Shown: piece after piece, positions 1-5,934 of the stretch | How the letters are laid out: the number at the start of each line of letters is the position of its first letter | Position numbering within the stretch: the first letter of the stretch is position 1 | From: Sphingomonas sp. | Lineage (GTDB): Bacteria; Pseudomonadota; Alphaproteobacteria; Sphingomonadales; Sphingomonadaceae | Length of the DNA: 8,023 nucleotides | Assembly (NCBI GenBank): GCA_019747165.1 | Contig: JAIERC010000450.1 | Location: 1-8,023, forward strand | Direction: 5' to 3' | Notes under the pieces: model-generated | What the model saw: the letters and a program-made list of their open reading frames with translations, nothing else | What the model was told of the DNA's origin: nothing | Database searches by the model: none | Translations under genes and position numbers: made by a program

Positions 1-236
1 ATAATTTCTGCGATGGCTGCAACCGCGTGCGGCTGACGACCGAGGGAAAGCTGTACATGTGTCTCGGCCAAAATGACCAAGTTGATTTGAAGGCTGTGCT
101 CCAGACGGAAGGCGTTGCCGGATTGGATGCAGCACTTGATGAAGCAATGCGCCTCAAACCCGCGCGGCATGATTTTCAGATCGAGCGCGGCGCTGCGCCG
201 GCGGTTGCCCGCCATATGAGCGTGACCGGCGGATGA
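1..236 (+). CDS. moaA: GTP 3',8-cyclase MoaA, C-terminal fragment
   Basis: This is the 3' end of a gene whose start lies before the window; the frame is open from base 3. MoaA is a radical-SAM enzyme that rearranges GTP in the first step of molybdenum cofactor synthesis, in the cytoplasm. The visible part begins NFCDGCNRVRLTTEGKLYMC, which has the CxxC-x13-C spacing that binds the second, C-terminal [4Fe-4S] cluster (Cys codons at 9, 18 and 60). The protein ends in the Gly-Gly dipeptide typical of MoaA (MSVTGG). A GTG at position 27 could be taken for a start of a 69-residue gene, but the conserved cluster cysteines lie upstream of it, so it is internal. The stop overlaps the next gene's ATG (ATGA, 233-236), so the two are probably co-translated. 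The call is firm from the cluster motif plus the C-terminal GG. Confidence 0.93.
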   Translation, partial: NFCDGCNRVRLTTEGKLYMCLGQNDQVDLKAVLQTEGVAGLDAALDEAMRLKPARHDFQIERGAAPAVARHMSVTGG

Positions 237-1012
237 GCCGCTATGAACGGCGGGCACTGGTCGTCTCGCCAACCGCCCAAGCGCAGTCTGCGGCACATGA
301 ACTGCGCCATAATTATGATTGGGTCCCGATCAATCAGGCCGACATGATCATCGCGCTTGGCGGCGATGGCTTCATGCTCCAGGCGCTGCACAGCCAGCTG
401 GAAAGTGCACGCGACCCGCTCCCAGTATTCGGCATGAACCTGGGCACAGTCGGCTTTTTGATGAACGAGTGGCGGCTGGAGGGGCTCGACGGGCGACTTG
501 ACCGCTGCAAGGCGTTCAAAGTGACGCCGTTGCGAATGGTGGCGGAAACGATTGCGGGTGAGCGACATTCGGTGCCAGCGATCAACGAGGTGTCGTTGCT
601 GCGCGAAACCCGCGAGACCGCCAAGATCGAAGTGACCGTCAATGATCGCATCGTCATTCCGGAACTGGTGTGTGACGGCATCCTGGCCGCAACACCCGCA
701 GGATCGACCGCCTATAATTTCTCCGCACAGGGGCCGATTCTGCCGCTTGGCTCGGCGCTGACCGCGCTCACGCCGATCAGCGCGTTTCGCCCGCGGCGCT
801 GGCGCGGGGCGATTCTGCCCGACAAGGCGCGGATTTCGCTGCGCGTGCTTGAACCCGCCAAGCGCCCCGTCAGTGCGGTTGCCGACCAACACGAAATCCG
901 CGATGTCGCCCGGGTCGATATCGCGATGGACCGCAGCCGCGAACTCACCTTGTTGTTCGATCCAGAACATGCGCTCGACGATCGGATCACAATGGAGCAG
1001 TTCATCTCCTGA
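233..1012 (+). CDS. nadK: NAD kinase
   Basis: This cytoplasmic enzyme phosphorylates NAD at the 2'-hydroxyl to make NADP. The 259-residue product is of normal length for the compact alphaproteobacterial form. The GGDG motif is at residues 43-46, with the catalytic Asp at 45. It is followed by the FGMNLGTVGFLMNE stretch (66-79), the NE motif at 118-119 that contacts the substrate ribose, and the glycine-rich NAD-binding segment DGILAATPAGSTAYNFSAQG (148-167). The C-terminal RPRRWRG and EPAKRPVSAVAD segments are typical of alphaproteobacterial members. The ATG at 233 overlaps the moaA stop by four bases and no better start is seen, so translation is probably coupled to moaA. The two genes belong to unrelated pathways, so the link is one of position rather than function. 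A hairpin after the stop probably ends the transcript. Confidence 0.95.
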   Translation: MSRYERRALVVSPTAQAQSAAHELRHNYDWVPINQADMIIALGGDGFMLQALHSQLESARDPLPVFGMNLGTVGFLMNEWRLEGLDGRLDRCKAFKVTPLRMVAETIAGERHSVPAINEVSLLRETRETAKIEVTVNDRIVIPELVCDGILAATPAGSTAYNFSAQGPILPLGSALTALTPISAFRPRRWRGAILPDKARISLRVLEPAKRPVSAVADQHEIRDVARVDIAMDRSRELTLLFDPEHALDDRITMEQFIS

Positions 1013-1015
1013 ACT

Positions 1016-1036
1016 ATGCCCGCGACGGGCATTGTT
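1016..1036 (+). terminator. Probable rho-independent terminator after nadK
   Basis: A perfect 7-bp stem, ATGCCCG (1016-1022) with CGGGCAT (1026-1032), closes a 3-base CGA loop and begins three bases after the nadK stop. It runs into TTGTT (1032-1036), a short U-rich tail interrupted by one G. Position and stem strength favour a terminator for the moaA-nadK transcript; the weak U-tract lowers certainty. Confidence 0.55.
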
Positions 1037-1068
1037 CGAGCAATCGTGCGAAACCCGTGAAACAGGGG

Positions 1069-1097
1069 TTGCATCCGCTGCCGCCGGGTAATAGAGG
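1069..1097 (+). promoter_or_regulatory. Candidate promoter of the tRNA-Asn gene
   Basis: TTGCAT (1069-1074) resembles a -35 box and is followed after 17 bases by TAGAGG (1092-1097), a weak -10 box. Transcription would begin near 1104, a few bases before the mature tRNA 5' end at 1111. The spacing and position are right, but both hexamers are degenerate, so this is a tentative assignment based on sequence only. Confidence 0.3.
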
Positions 1098-1110
1098 CTC
1101 GCTTCGCTAT

Positions 1111-1185
1111 TCCCTGATAGCTCAGCGGTAGAGTAGGTGACTGTTAATCACTTGGTCGTTGGTTCGAATCCAACTCAGGGAGCCA
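1111..1185 (+). tRNA. tRNA-Asn (anticodon GTT), with encoded CCA
   Basis: A full cloverleaf can be folded by eye. The acceptor stem TCCCTGA (1111-1117) pairs with TCAGGGA (1175-1181). The D stem GCTC (1120-1123) pairs with GAGT (1131-1134), with one G-T pair. The anticodon stem GGTGA (1136-1140) pairs with TCACT (1148-1152) around the loop CTGTTAA, giving anticodon GTT at 1143-1145, which reads Asn codons. The T stem GTTGG (1158-1162) pairs with CCAAC (1170-1174) around TTCGAAT. The discriminator base is G1182 and CCA is encoded at 1183-1185. The gene stands alone between two protein-coding units. In bacteria lacking AsnRS this tRNA is charged through Asp-tRNA-Asn and GatCAB, whose genes are a few kilobases away; whether that applies here cannot be told from the window. 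Confidence 0.97.
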
Positions 1186-1261
1186 CTTCTTTCCTTCATG
1201 CCGATCCGGGCGTTGCCAGCACGCCCCAACCCGCCCTAGGGTGACGGTGATGAGCCGATGC

Positions 1262-1280
1262 GATAATCGGCCATGGGGAG
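1262..1280 (+). promoter_or_regulatory. Candidate -10 box and Shine-Dalgarno of the beta-helix gene
   Basis: GATAAT at 1262-1267 is one base off the -10 consensus and lies in a small inverted repeat, CCGAT (1255-1259) with ATCGG (1266-1270). No convincing -35 box at proper distance was found; GTGACG at 1241-1246 would leave only 15 bases. GGGGAG at 1275-1280 is a good ribosome binding site eight bases before ATG 1289, and it decides that start. The ribosome site is firm, the promoter weak. Confidence 0.35.
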
Positions 1281-1288
1281 AAGATTTC

Positions 1289-2515
1289 ATGCGCCACACC
1301 GCCGCCCTTTGCACCGCGCCATTGCTCGCCGCCTTGCTGCTCGCCGGGTGCTCAACGGGGCCCAAGACCGATGCACAGGGCTTTGTGGTCGATCCCGATT
1401 TTGAAAAGAAGCTGCAGGAGCAATTGCTCGACGCAAAGCCTGGCACGGTGGTGACGATCCCGGCGGGCAAATATGCGCTCACCCGGTCGCTGAGCGTGGC
1501 GGTGCCCGGCGTTACGATCAAAGGCGCGGGTATGGACAAGTCGATACTGTCCTTCGCGCGCCAGACATCGGGGGCAGAAGGGCTGCTTGTCACGGGCGAC
1601 GATTTCACGCTGGAAGACGTCGCGCTCGAGGATAGCAAAGGCGACGCGCTGAAGATCAACGGTACCAAAAACGCCATCATGCGCCGCGTCCGGGCCGAAT
1701 GGACCGGCGGCTCCAAAACGTCGAACGGCGCTTACGGGCTGTACCCGGTGCAGGTCACCAATGTGCTGATCGAAGACAGCGTGGTGAAGGGCGCGTCCGA
1801 CGCCGGGATTTATGTCGGCCAATCGAACAACATCATCGTCCGCAATAACCGTGCCGAGGGCAATGTCGCGGGTATCGAGATCGAAAACTCGACCGCCGCC
1901 GATGTCTACGGCAATGTCGTCACTGGCAATACCGGCGGGATATTGGTGTTTAACATGCCCGATCTGCCCGTCCCCGGCAGCAAGACCCGCGTTTTCAAGA
2001 ACCAGGTGGTCGCCAACAACCTCGCCAATTTCGCCACCAAGGGCACGGCCGTTGCTTCGGTACCGCCCGGCTCTGGCGTGATCGTGAATTCAAACGACGA
2101 TGTCGAGATTTTCGACAATGATCTGAAGGACAACCAGACCGCCAATGTGATCATCTCCAGTTTCTATTCGCTGGGCTTTGCCGCCACGCGAGGGATTGCC
2201 GCGGCCTATGATCCTTATCCGGAAAATGTTTATGTGACGGGCAACCGCATTTCGGGCGGCGGCACCGAACCGGGCGCGAAGTACGCCCCTCTAAAGGCGC
2301 TTGGCGGCGGCGCGCTGCCCGCGGTCCTTTGGGACGGCTTCGCCAACCCCAAGATCGCAAAGCCCGGCATTTGCGTGCAGAATGGCGATGCCAAGGTGCT
2401 AAACGTCGATGGCCCCAATAGATCGGCCAATCCGCATATCGACACGGGGCTCGATTGCGCACCGGCTACGCGGCTGCCCGCAATCACGCTGCCCGCCGCG
2501 ATGACCAAGGGCTAA
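1289..2515 (+). CDS. Right-handed parallel beta-helix repeat lipoprotein (TIGR03805-like)
   Basis: The 408-residue product begins with a lipoprotein signal: a short basic n-region (MRH), a hydrophobic core and the lipobox L18-A19-G20-C21, so it is probably lipidated and held in the envelope. From about residue 50 to 325 it is built of beta-helix rungs rich in V, I, N, D and G, such as VTIPAGKYAL, VTIKGAGMDKSIL, VLIEDSVVKG, GIYVGQSNNIIVRNN, GIEIENSTAADVYGN and VEIFDNDLKDN. Related folds bind or cleave polysaccharides, but I see no defined catalytic site and make no substrate claim. The start at 1289 is chosen over an in-frame ATG at 1241 because it has GGGGAG eight bases upstream and puts the signal peptide at the N-terminus. 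The diheme cytochrome gene starts seven bases after its stop, the neighbour expected for TIGR03805 family members. The family call is from memory of the motif pattern and context. Confidence 0.83.
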   Translation: MRHTAALCTAPLLAALLLAGCSTGPKTDAQGFVVDPDFEKKLQEQLLDAKPGTVVTIPAGKYALTRSLSVAVPGVTIKGAGMDKSILSFARQTSGAEGLLVTGDDFTLEDVALEDSKGDALKINGTKNAIMRRVRAEWTGGSKTSNGAYGLYPVQVTNVLIEDSVVKGASDAGIYVGQSNNIIVRNNRAEGNVAGIEIENSTAADVYGNVVTGNTGGILVFNMPDLPVPGSKTRVFKNQVVANNLANFATKGTAVASVPPGSGVIVNSNDDVEIFDNDLKDNQTANVIISSFYSLGFAATRGIAAAYDPYPENVYVTGNRISGGGTEPGAKYAPLKALGGGALPAVLWDGFANPKIAKPGICVQNGDAKVLNVDGPNRSANPHIDTGLDCAPATRLPAITLPAAMTKG

Positions 2516-2522
2516 GCGTTTC

Positions 2523-3662
2523 GTGATCCGTACTTTGATTACGATGATGATGGCGTTGGCGCTTGGCGCGTGTGCGAACCATCCGGCGGCGATTACTTTT
2601 CATGCCGAGGAGAATCCGGAATCGCTGGCAGACTGGGGCTTGTTCGACGTCAAGGACGGGCACATCGCGCCGCGCGCCGGCCTCGTGACTTATGAACTCG
2701 CGACGCCCTTGTTCAGCGATTACGCCCAGAAATGGCGCGCGGTGTTCGTTCCGAAGGGGATGAGCGCGCACTATGATCCGGTGAAGACCTTCGACTTTCC
2801 GGTCGGCACGATCATCGCCAAGACCTTCTATTATTCCACCCCGGTTGGGGCTACGCCCGGCACAAGCGAGCATGTGCTGAAGGTGACACCAGCAAGCTAT
2901 CAGCCAGGCGACAAGGGGCTCGACCTCAGCCACGCCAGGATGATCGAAACCCGGCTGCTGGTGAAGCGTAAGAGCGGCTGGCAGGCGCTGCCCTATGTCT
3001 GGAATGCAGAGCAGACCGAGGCGACGCTGCAGCGCACGGGGGCCGAAATTCCGCTGGTTTTCGATGATGCTGGCAAATCCACCCGCTTCACCTACACCGT
3101 CCCCAATGTGAACCAATGCGCTGGCTGCCACGCCACCGATCGGACCAAGACGCTGATGCCGATCGGTCCCAAAGCCCGCCACCTGAACCGCGATTTCCCG
3201 GGCATCGGCGGCGACATCAACCAGCTCACGCGGCTAACACGGATTGGCTATCTCACCGGCGCGCCTGCACCCGCCGCAGCCCCCCGCGATGCCCGCTTCA
3301 CTGATCTGACGGCCAGCATCGACGCCCGCGCCCGCGCCTATCTCGACATCAACTGCGCGCATTGCCACAGCGCCACTGGCCCAGCGCGTGTTTCCGGCCT
3401 GTGGCTCGATTCACCGACGATGGATAGGCGCAAACTGGGCACGTGCAAACCGCCCATCGCCGCCGGCACGGGTACGGGCAACCGCGCCTACAGCATCGTC
3501 CCCGGCCATCCCGAGCAATCGATCATGGCCTATCGGCTGGAAAGCGATGATCCCGGCGAGATGATGCCCGAAAACGGCCGCAGCCTGACGCATGCCGAAG
3601 GCGTGGCGCTGATCAAACAATGGATCGCCGGGCTGAAGGGCGGGTGTGAGGCTGGAACTTAG
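2523..3662 (+). CDS. SO2930/HNE_0200-family diheme c-type cytochrome, lipoprotein (TIGR03806-like)
   Basis: The 379-residue product has a lipoprotein signal ending in L14-G15-A16-C17 and two heme c attachment motifs, CAGCH at 199-203 and CAHCH at 278-282. It is therefore an exported, membrane-anchored diheme cytochrome. Candidate sixth ligands are M212 (in LMPIGPK) and M347 or M348 (in GEMMPENGR). The N-terminal 180 residues, with TPLFSDYAQKWRAVFVP and FDFPVGTIIAKTFYY, form a conserved non-heme region typical of the SO2930 family. Electron transfer is the general role; donor, acceptor and physiological purpose are unknown. The start is a GTG at 2523, weakly supported by AAGGG 11 bases upstream; in-frame ATGs at 2544-2550 would cut the signal's basic n-region. 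It is seven bases from the beta-helix gene and surely shares its transcript. Its TAG overlaps the gatB stop on the other strand by four bases. Confidence 0.88.
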   Translation: MIRTLITMMMALALGACANHPAAITFHAEENPESLADWGLFDVKDGHIAPRAGLVTYELATPLFSDYAQKWRAVFVPKGMSAHYDPVKTFDFPVGTIIAKTFYYSTPVGATPGTSEHVLKVTPASYQPGDKGLDLSHARMIETRLLVKRKSGWQALPYVWNAEQTEATLQRTGAEIPLVFDDAGKSTRFTYTVPNVNQCAGCHATDRTKTLMPIGPKARHLNRDFPGIGGDINQLTRLTRIGYLTGAPAPAAAPRDARFTDLTASIDARARAYLDINCAHCHSATGPARVSGLWLDSPTMDRRKLGTCKPPIAAGTGTGNRAYSIVPGHPEQSIMAYRLESDDPGEMMPENGRSLTHAEGVALIKQWIAGLKGGCEAGT

Positions 3663-5140
3663 GACAGCGCCTTTTTCAGCAGATCATTGACGACCCCCGG
3701 ATTGGCCTTGCCGCCCATCGCTTTCATCGTCTGGCCGACAAAGAAGCCAAACAGCTTGTCCTTGCCGCCGCGATAATCGGCGACCTTGTCGGCGTTGGCG
3801 GCCATCACCTCGGCAATCACCGCCTCGATCGCGCCGGTGTCGCTGGTCTGCTTCAGTCCCCGCTCTTCAACGATCACGCCCGCGCCCTGCCCGGTCTCGA
3901 GCATGATTTCGAACACCTGCTTGGCCAGGCTACCCGACAAGGTGCCATCGGCGACCAGCCCTAGCAATTCTGCGGCCTGTGGCGGTGTGACCGGGGAATT
4001 GGCGATGTCCTTGCCGAGCCGGTTGAGCGCGCCGAACAGTTCCGACGTCACCCAGTTCGCGCCCGCCACCGCTGGCGATCCCGCTTCGAGCAGCGCATCG
4101 AACCAGCGCGCGGCATCAACGTCCGCCGTCAGCACAGCGGCGGCATAGGGCGTAATCCCCAGCGCCTCATAGCGCTTGCGCTTGGCGTCGGGCAGTTCGG
4201 GCAGGCTCGCGCGGCACTCGGCAAGGAAATCATCCTCCAGCACCAAAGGCAGCAGGTCGGGATCGGGGAAGTAGCGATAATCATGCGCGTCTTCCTTCGA
4301 TCGCATCGACCGCGTCTCATTGCGGTCAGGATCATAGAGCCGCGTTTCCTGGACGATGCGGCCACCGTCTTCGAGCACCGCGATCTGGCGCTTCGCCTCC
4401 TGTTCGACCACCGCCATCACGAAGCGGACCGAGTTGACGTTCTTGGTCTCCGTGCGCGTGCCGAGCTTAGTATCGCCAACTTTACGGACGCTGACATTCA
4501 CGTCGGCGCGCATCGATCCCTGATCCATATTGCCGTCGCAAGACCCGACATAGCGCAGGATCGATCGCAGCTTCGACAGATACGCCCCGGCCTCCTGCGG
4601 CGACGTCATGTCGGGCTTTGACACGATTTCCATCAGCGCGACGCCCGATCGGTTAAGATCGACATAGGAGCGCGTCGGGTGCTGATCATGCATCAGCTTG
4701 CCCGCATCCTGCTCGACATGGATGCGCTCCACGCCAATCCGCTTGGTCGCGGCATCGGGGTTCTTGTCGTCGAGGCTGATCATGATCGCGCCCTCCCCCA
4801 CGATCGGGTGATAGAGCTGGCTGATCTGATAGCCCTGCGGCAGATCGGCGTAGAAGTAGTTCTTGCGGTCGAACCGCGACCATTTGTTGATCTGCGCCTC
4901 GATCGCCATGCCGGTGCGCACCGCCTGTCGGATGCATTCGCGGTTGGGCACCGGCAGCATGCCGGGCATGGCCGCGTCGACCAGCGACACCTGTGTGTTG
5001 GGCTCGGCGCCGAAGGCGGTGGCGGCGCCTGAGAACAGCTTGGCGTTGGACGTCACCTGGGCATGGACTTCGAGGCCGACAACGACCTCCCAGTCTCCGG
5101 TTTCGCCGGGGAGGGTGTAGTGAGGGGTTGCGTCAGCCAT
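3659..5140 (-). CDS. gatB: Asp-tRNA(Asn)/Glu-tRNA(Gln) amidotransferase subunit B
   Basis: GatB binds misacylated Glu-tRNA-Gln or Asp-tRNA-Asn and activates the acyl group for amidation, with ammonia supplied by GatA. The 493-residue length is normal and the signatures are intact: GLEVHAQ (22-28), FDRKNYFYADLPQGYQISQ (90-108), YVDLNRSGVALMEIVSKPD (159-177), MDQGSMRADVNVSV (205-218) and YRYFPDPDL (288-296). A YqeY-like tRNA-binding tail follows, roughly residues 335-493. The ATG at 5140 lies inside the end of the vapC gene (8-base overlap). Only a weak GAG stands upstream, so translation probably depends on ribosomes finishing vapC. This is odd: gatB usually follows gatA directly, but here about 1.2 kb of other sequence intervenes, including a decayed duplicate of this gene's own first codons. 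No terminator is visible after its stop. Confidence 0.97.
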   Translation of the reverse strand: MADATPHYTLPGETGDWEVVVGLEVHAQVTSNAKLFSGAATAFGAEPNTQVSLVDAAMPGMLPVPNRECIRQAVRTGMAIEAQINKWSRFDRKNYFYADLPQGYQISQLYHPIVGEGAIMISLDDKNPDAATKRIGVERIHVEQDAGKLMHDQHPTRSYVDLNRSGVALMEIVSKPDMTSPQEAGAYLSKLRSILRYVGSCDGNMDQGSMRADVNVSVRKVGDTKLGTRTETKNVNSVRFVMAVVEQEAKRQIAVLEDGGRIVQETRLYDPDRNETRSMRSKEDAHDYRYFPDPDLLPLVLEDDFLAECRASLPELPDAKRKRYEALGITPYAAAVLTADVDAARWFDALLEAGSPAVAGANWVTSELFGALNRLGKDIANSPVTPPQAAELLGLVADGTLSGSLAKQVFEIMLETGQGAGVIVEERGLKQTSDTGAIEAVIAEVMAANADKVADYRGGKDKLFGFFVGQTMKAMGGKANPGVVNDLLKKALS

Positions 5141-5537
5141 GGTCAGTCTCGGGGGTAATGAGGGTGAGGTCGGGGAAATAGCGTCGATAGGGCTTGGGAT
5201 CGCGCGTTAAAAGCGGTGTGTTTGCGGTTAGTGCATGCGCGCCGATCAGGAAATCGCCAAGGAGCATATCGCGTGTACCCCCCGCCGCGCGATAGCGCCG
5301 CTGAACCACGCCGGCATGGTAGGTCACCTGCGCATCAAGCGGCTCGACGCCCATGCCGATACCGGCCAGCATATCGACAATATCCTGGTAGGTGCCGCCT
5401 TTTACGGCCAATTCGCCAACGACGATAGCGCTGACCGAAATGCGCTGATTGGCCTTGGCCAGAATGTTTGACGCCCAATCGAACCAGCGCGGATCCCCTT
5501 CGCGCAAATCGATCACGACGTTGGTGTCGACCATCAT
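5133..5537 (-). CDS. vapC: PIN-domain VapC-family toxin
   Basis: This is a 134-residue PIN-domain protein, the expected length for VapC toxins, which are Mg-dependent RNases that often cut tRNA and are held inactive by their antitoxin. The four acidic positions of the fold are visible: D4 in MVDTNVVIDL, E42 in VVGELAVKG, D95 in GDFLIGAHA and D113 in LLTRDPKPYRRYFP. The motif order and the final LTLITPE strand fit the family. The ATG at 5537 overlaps the antitoxin stop by four bases (ATGA); a second ATG at 5534 is possible. Its own stop lies within the gatB start, so it is sandwiched between two coupled genes. All four acidic residues are present, so the toxin looks intact. The target RNA cannot be inferred. 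Confidence 0.9.
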   Translation of the reverse strand: MMVDTNVVIDLREGDPRWFDWASNILAKANQRISVSAIVVGELAVKGGTYQDIVDMLAGIGMGVEPLDAQVTYHAGVVQRRYRAAGGTRDMLLGDFLIGAHALTANTPLLTRDPKPYRRYFPDLTLITPETDHG

Positions 5538-5812
5538 CGCAGCAGCGGATCGTCACCGCGAATGTCGCGCATGATCTCTTCGGCGGGGCGGCCTTCCTTG
5601 AGGTGCGCGAACCGGACCATGGTTTCGCGGACCCGGGCACGGTAAGCTTCCACGTCTCGTTCGGGATCACGGCGCGGCTTGCGGATGATCGCCTCATCCC
5701 CGCCCTGCCAGTCGATCTCGACCGGCTCGCCCGGCTTGAGCCCGAGCGCGTCGCGGACGTCCTTGGGGATCGTCACCTGCCCTTTGACGGTGAGGTTGGT
5801 CTGCTTGCTCAT
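5534..5812 (-). CDS. vapB: AbrB/MazE-type antitoxin of the VapBC module
   Basis: The 92-residue product (from ATG 5812) begins with a swapped-hairpin AbrB DNA-binding domain, LTVKGQVTIPKDVRDALGLK followed by PGEPVEID, residues 7-34. It continues into a charged helical tail (DPERDVEAYRARVRETM) that in this family wraps the toxin. It should neutralise VapC and repress its own operon. An upstream in-frame ATG at 5863 would add 17 residues before the domain. It is less likely, because the palindromic operator and the likely promoter lie between the two ATGs. There is no Shine-Dalgarno before 5812, and the predicted transcription start is at or next to the ATG, so the message may be leaderless. 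The stop overlaps the toxin start by four bases, the usual antitoxin-toxin coupling. Confidence 0.88.
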   Translation of the reverse strand: MSKQTNLTVKGQVTIPKDVRDALGLKPGEPVEIDWQGGDEAIIRKPRRDPERDVEAYRARVRETMVRFAHLKEGRPAEEIMRDIRGDDPLLR

Positions 5813-5817
5813 GAGCA

Positions 5818-5849
5818 AAGTATTACCATTTGCTGGTAATACTTGTCCA
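5818..5849 (-). promoter_or_regulatory. vapBC operator palindrome and promoter
   Basis: A perfect inverted repeat has 11-base arms, AAGTATTACCA (5818-5828) and TGGTAATACTT (5834-5844), around a 5-base spacer. It begins five bases before the antitoxin ATG. On the minus strand, TGGACA (5849-5844) is one base off the -35 consensus, and after 18 bases TAATAC (5825-5820) is a weak -10 box. The palindrome thus covers the spacer and the -10. AbrB-type antitoxins commonly bind such repeats, so this is probably the autoregulatory site. The repeat is seen directly; the promoter and the binding are inferred. Confidence 0.65.
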
Positions 5850-5877
5850 GCGGCCGTAAGCATTAAATCGAATCGCT

Positions 5878-5932
5878 AGGCCGACAACGACCTCCTAATT
5901 CCCGGTCGCGCCGCGGAGGTTGCAGGTGGGGT
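5878..5932 (-). pseudogene. Relic of the gatB 5' end (codons 5-23)
   Basis: Fifty-five bases on the minus strand align to codons 5-23 of the real gatB (5073-5128) with about 44 of 56 positions identical and one single-base gap. The last 18 bases are identical (plus-strand AGGCCGACAACGACCTCC at 5878-5895 and at 5073-5090). The relic has no ATG, a one-base deletion, and TAG in place of the codon for W17, so it cannot be translated as gatB. It starts just after the stop of the small membrane-protein gene and ends where similarity stops abruptly, inside codon 23. The two copies are direct repeats 805 bases apart that bracket the vapBC cassette. It is best read as the old gatB start left behind when the cassette entered. 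Confidence 0.82.
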
Positions 5933-5934
5933 TT

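Noticed and set aside
27..236. Complete 69-residue gene starting at GTG 27
   Set aside because: The MoaA cluster cysteines lie upstream of the GTG and the frame is open to the window edge, so this is the tail of moaA.
176..970. 264-residue minus-strand frame opposite nadK
   Set aside because: Arginine- and histidine-rich shadow typical of GC-rich antisense frames. The plus strand holds a clear NAD kinase.
1208..1226. GGGCGT/ACGCCC hairpin after the tRNA as a terminator
   Set aside because: The stem is six pairs with a seven-base loop, lacks a T tract, and lies 22 bases past the tRNA; too weak to call.
1241..1288. Upstream start (ATG 1241) for the beta-helix lipoprotein
   Set aside because: It would put 16 charged residues before the signal peptide, while ATG 1289 has a good ribosome site and a normal lipoprotein signal.
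1144..1716. 190-residue minus-strand frame ending in LPELDSNQRPSD
   Set aside because: The tail is the well-known artefact of translating the antisense strand of a tRNA gene. The rest is antisense to the beta-helix gene.
2484..3182. 232-residue minus-strand frame opposite the cytochrome gene
   Set aside because: No recognisable motif, composition typical of an antisense shadow, and the plus strand has two heme motifs and a lipobox.
5813..5863. Upstream start (ATG 5863) for the antitoxin
   Set aside because: It would place the operator and promoter inside the coding region, adds 17 residues before the AbrB domain, and has no ribosome site.
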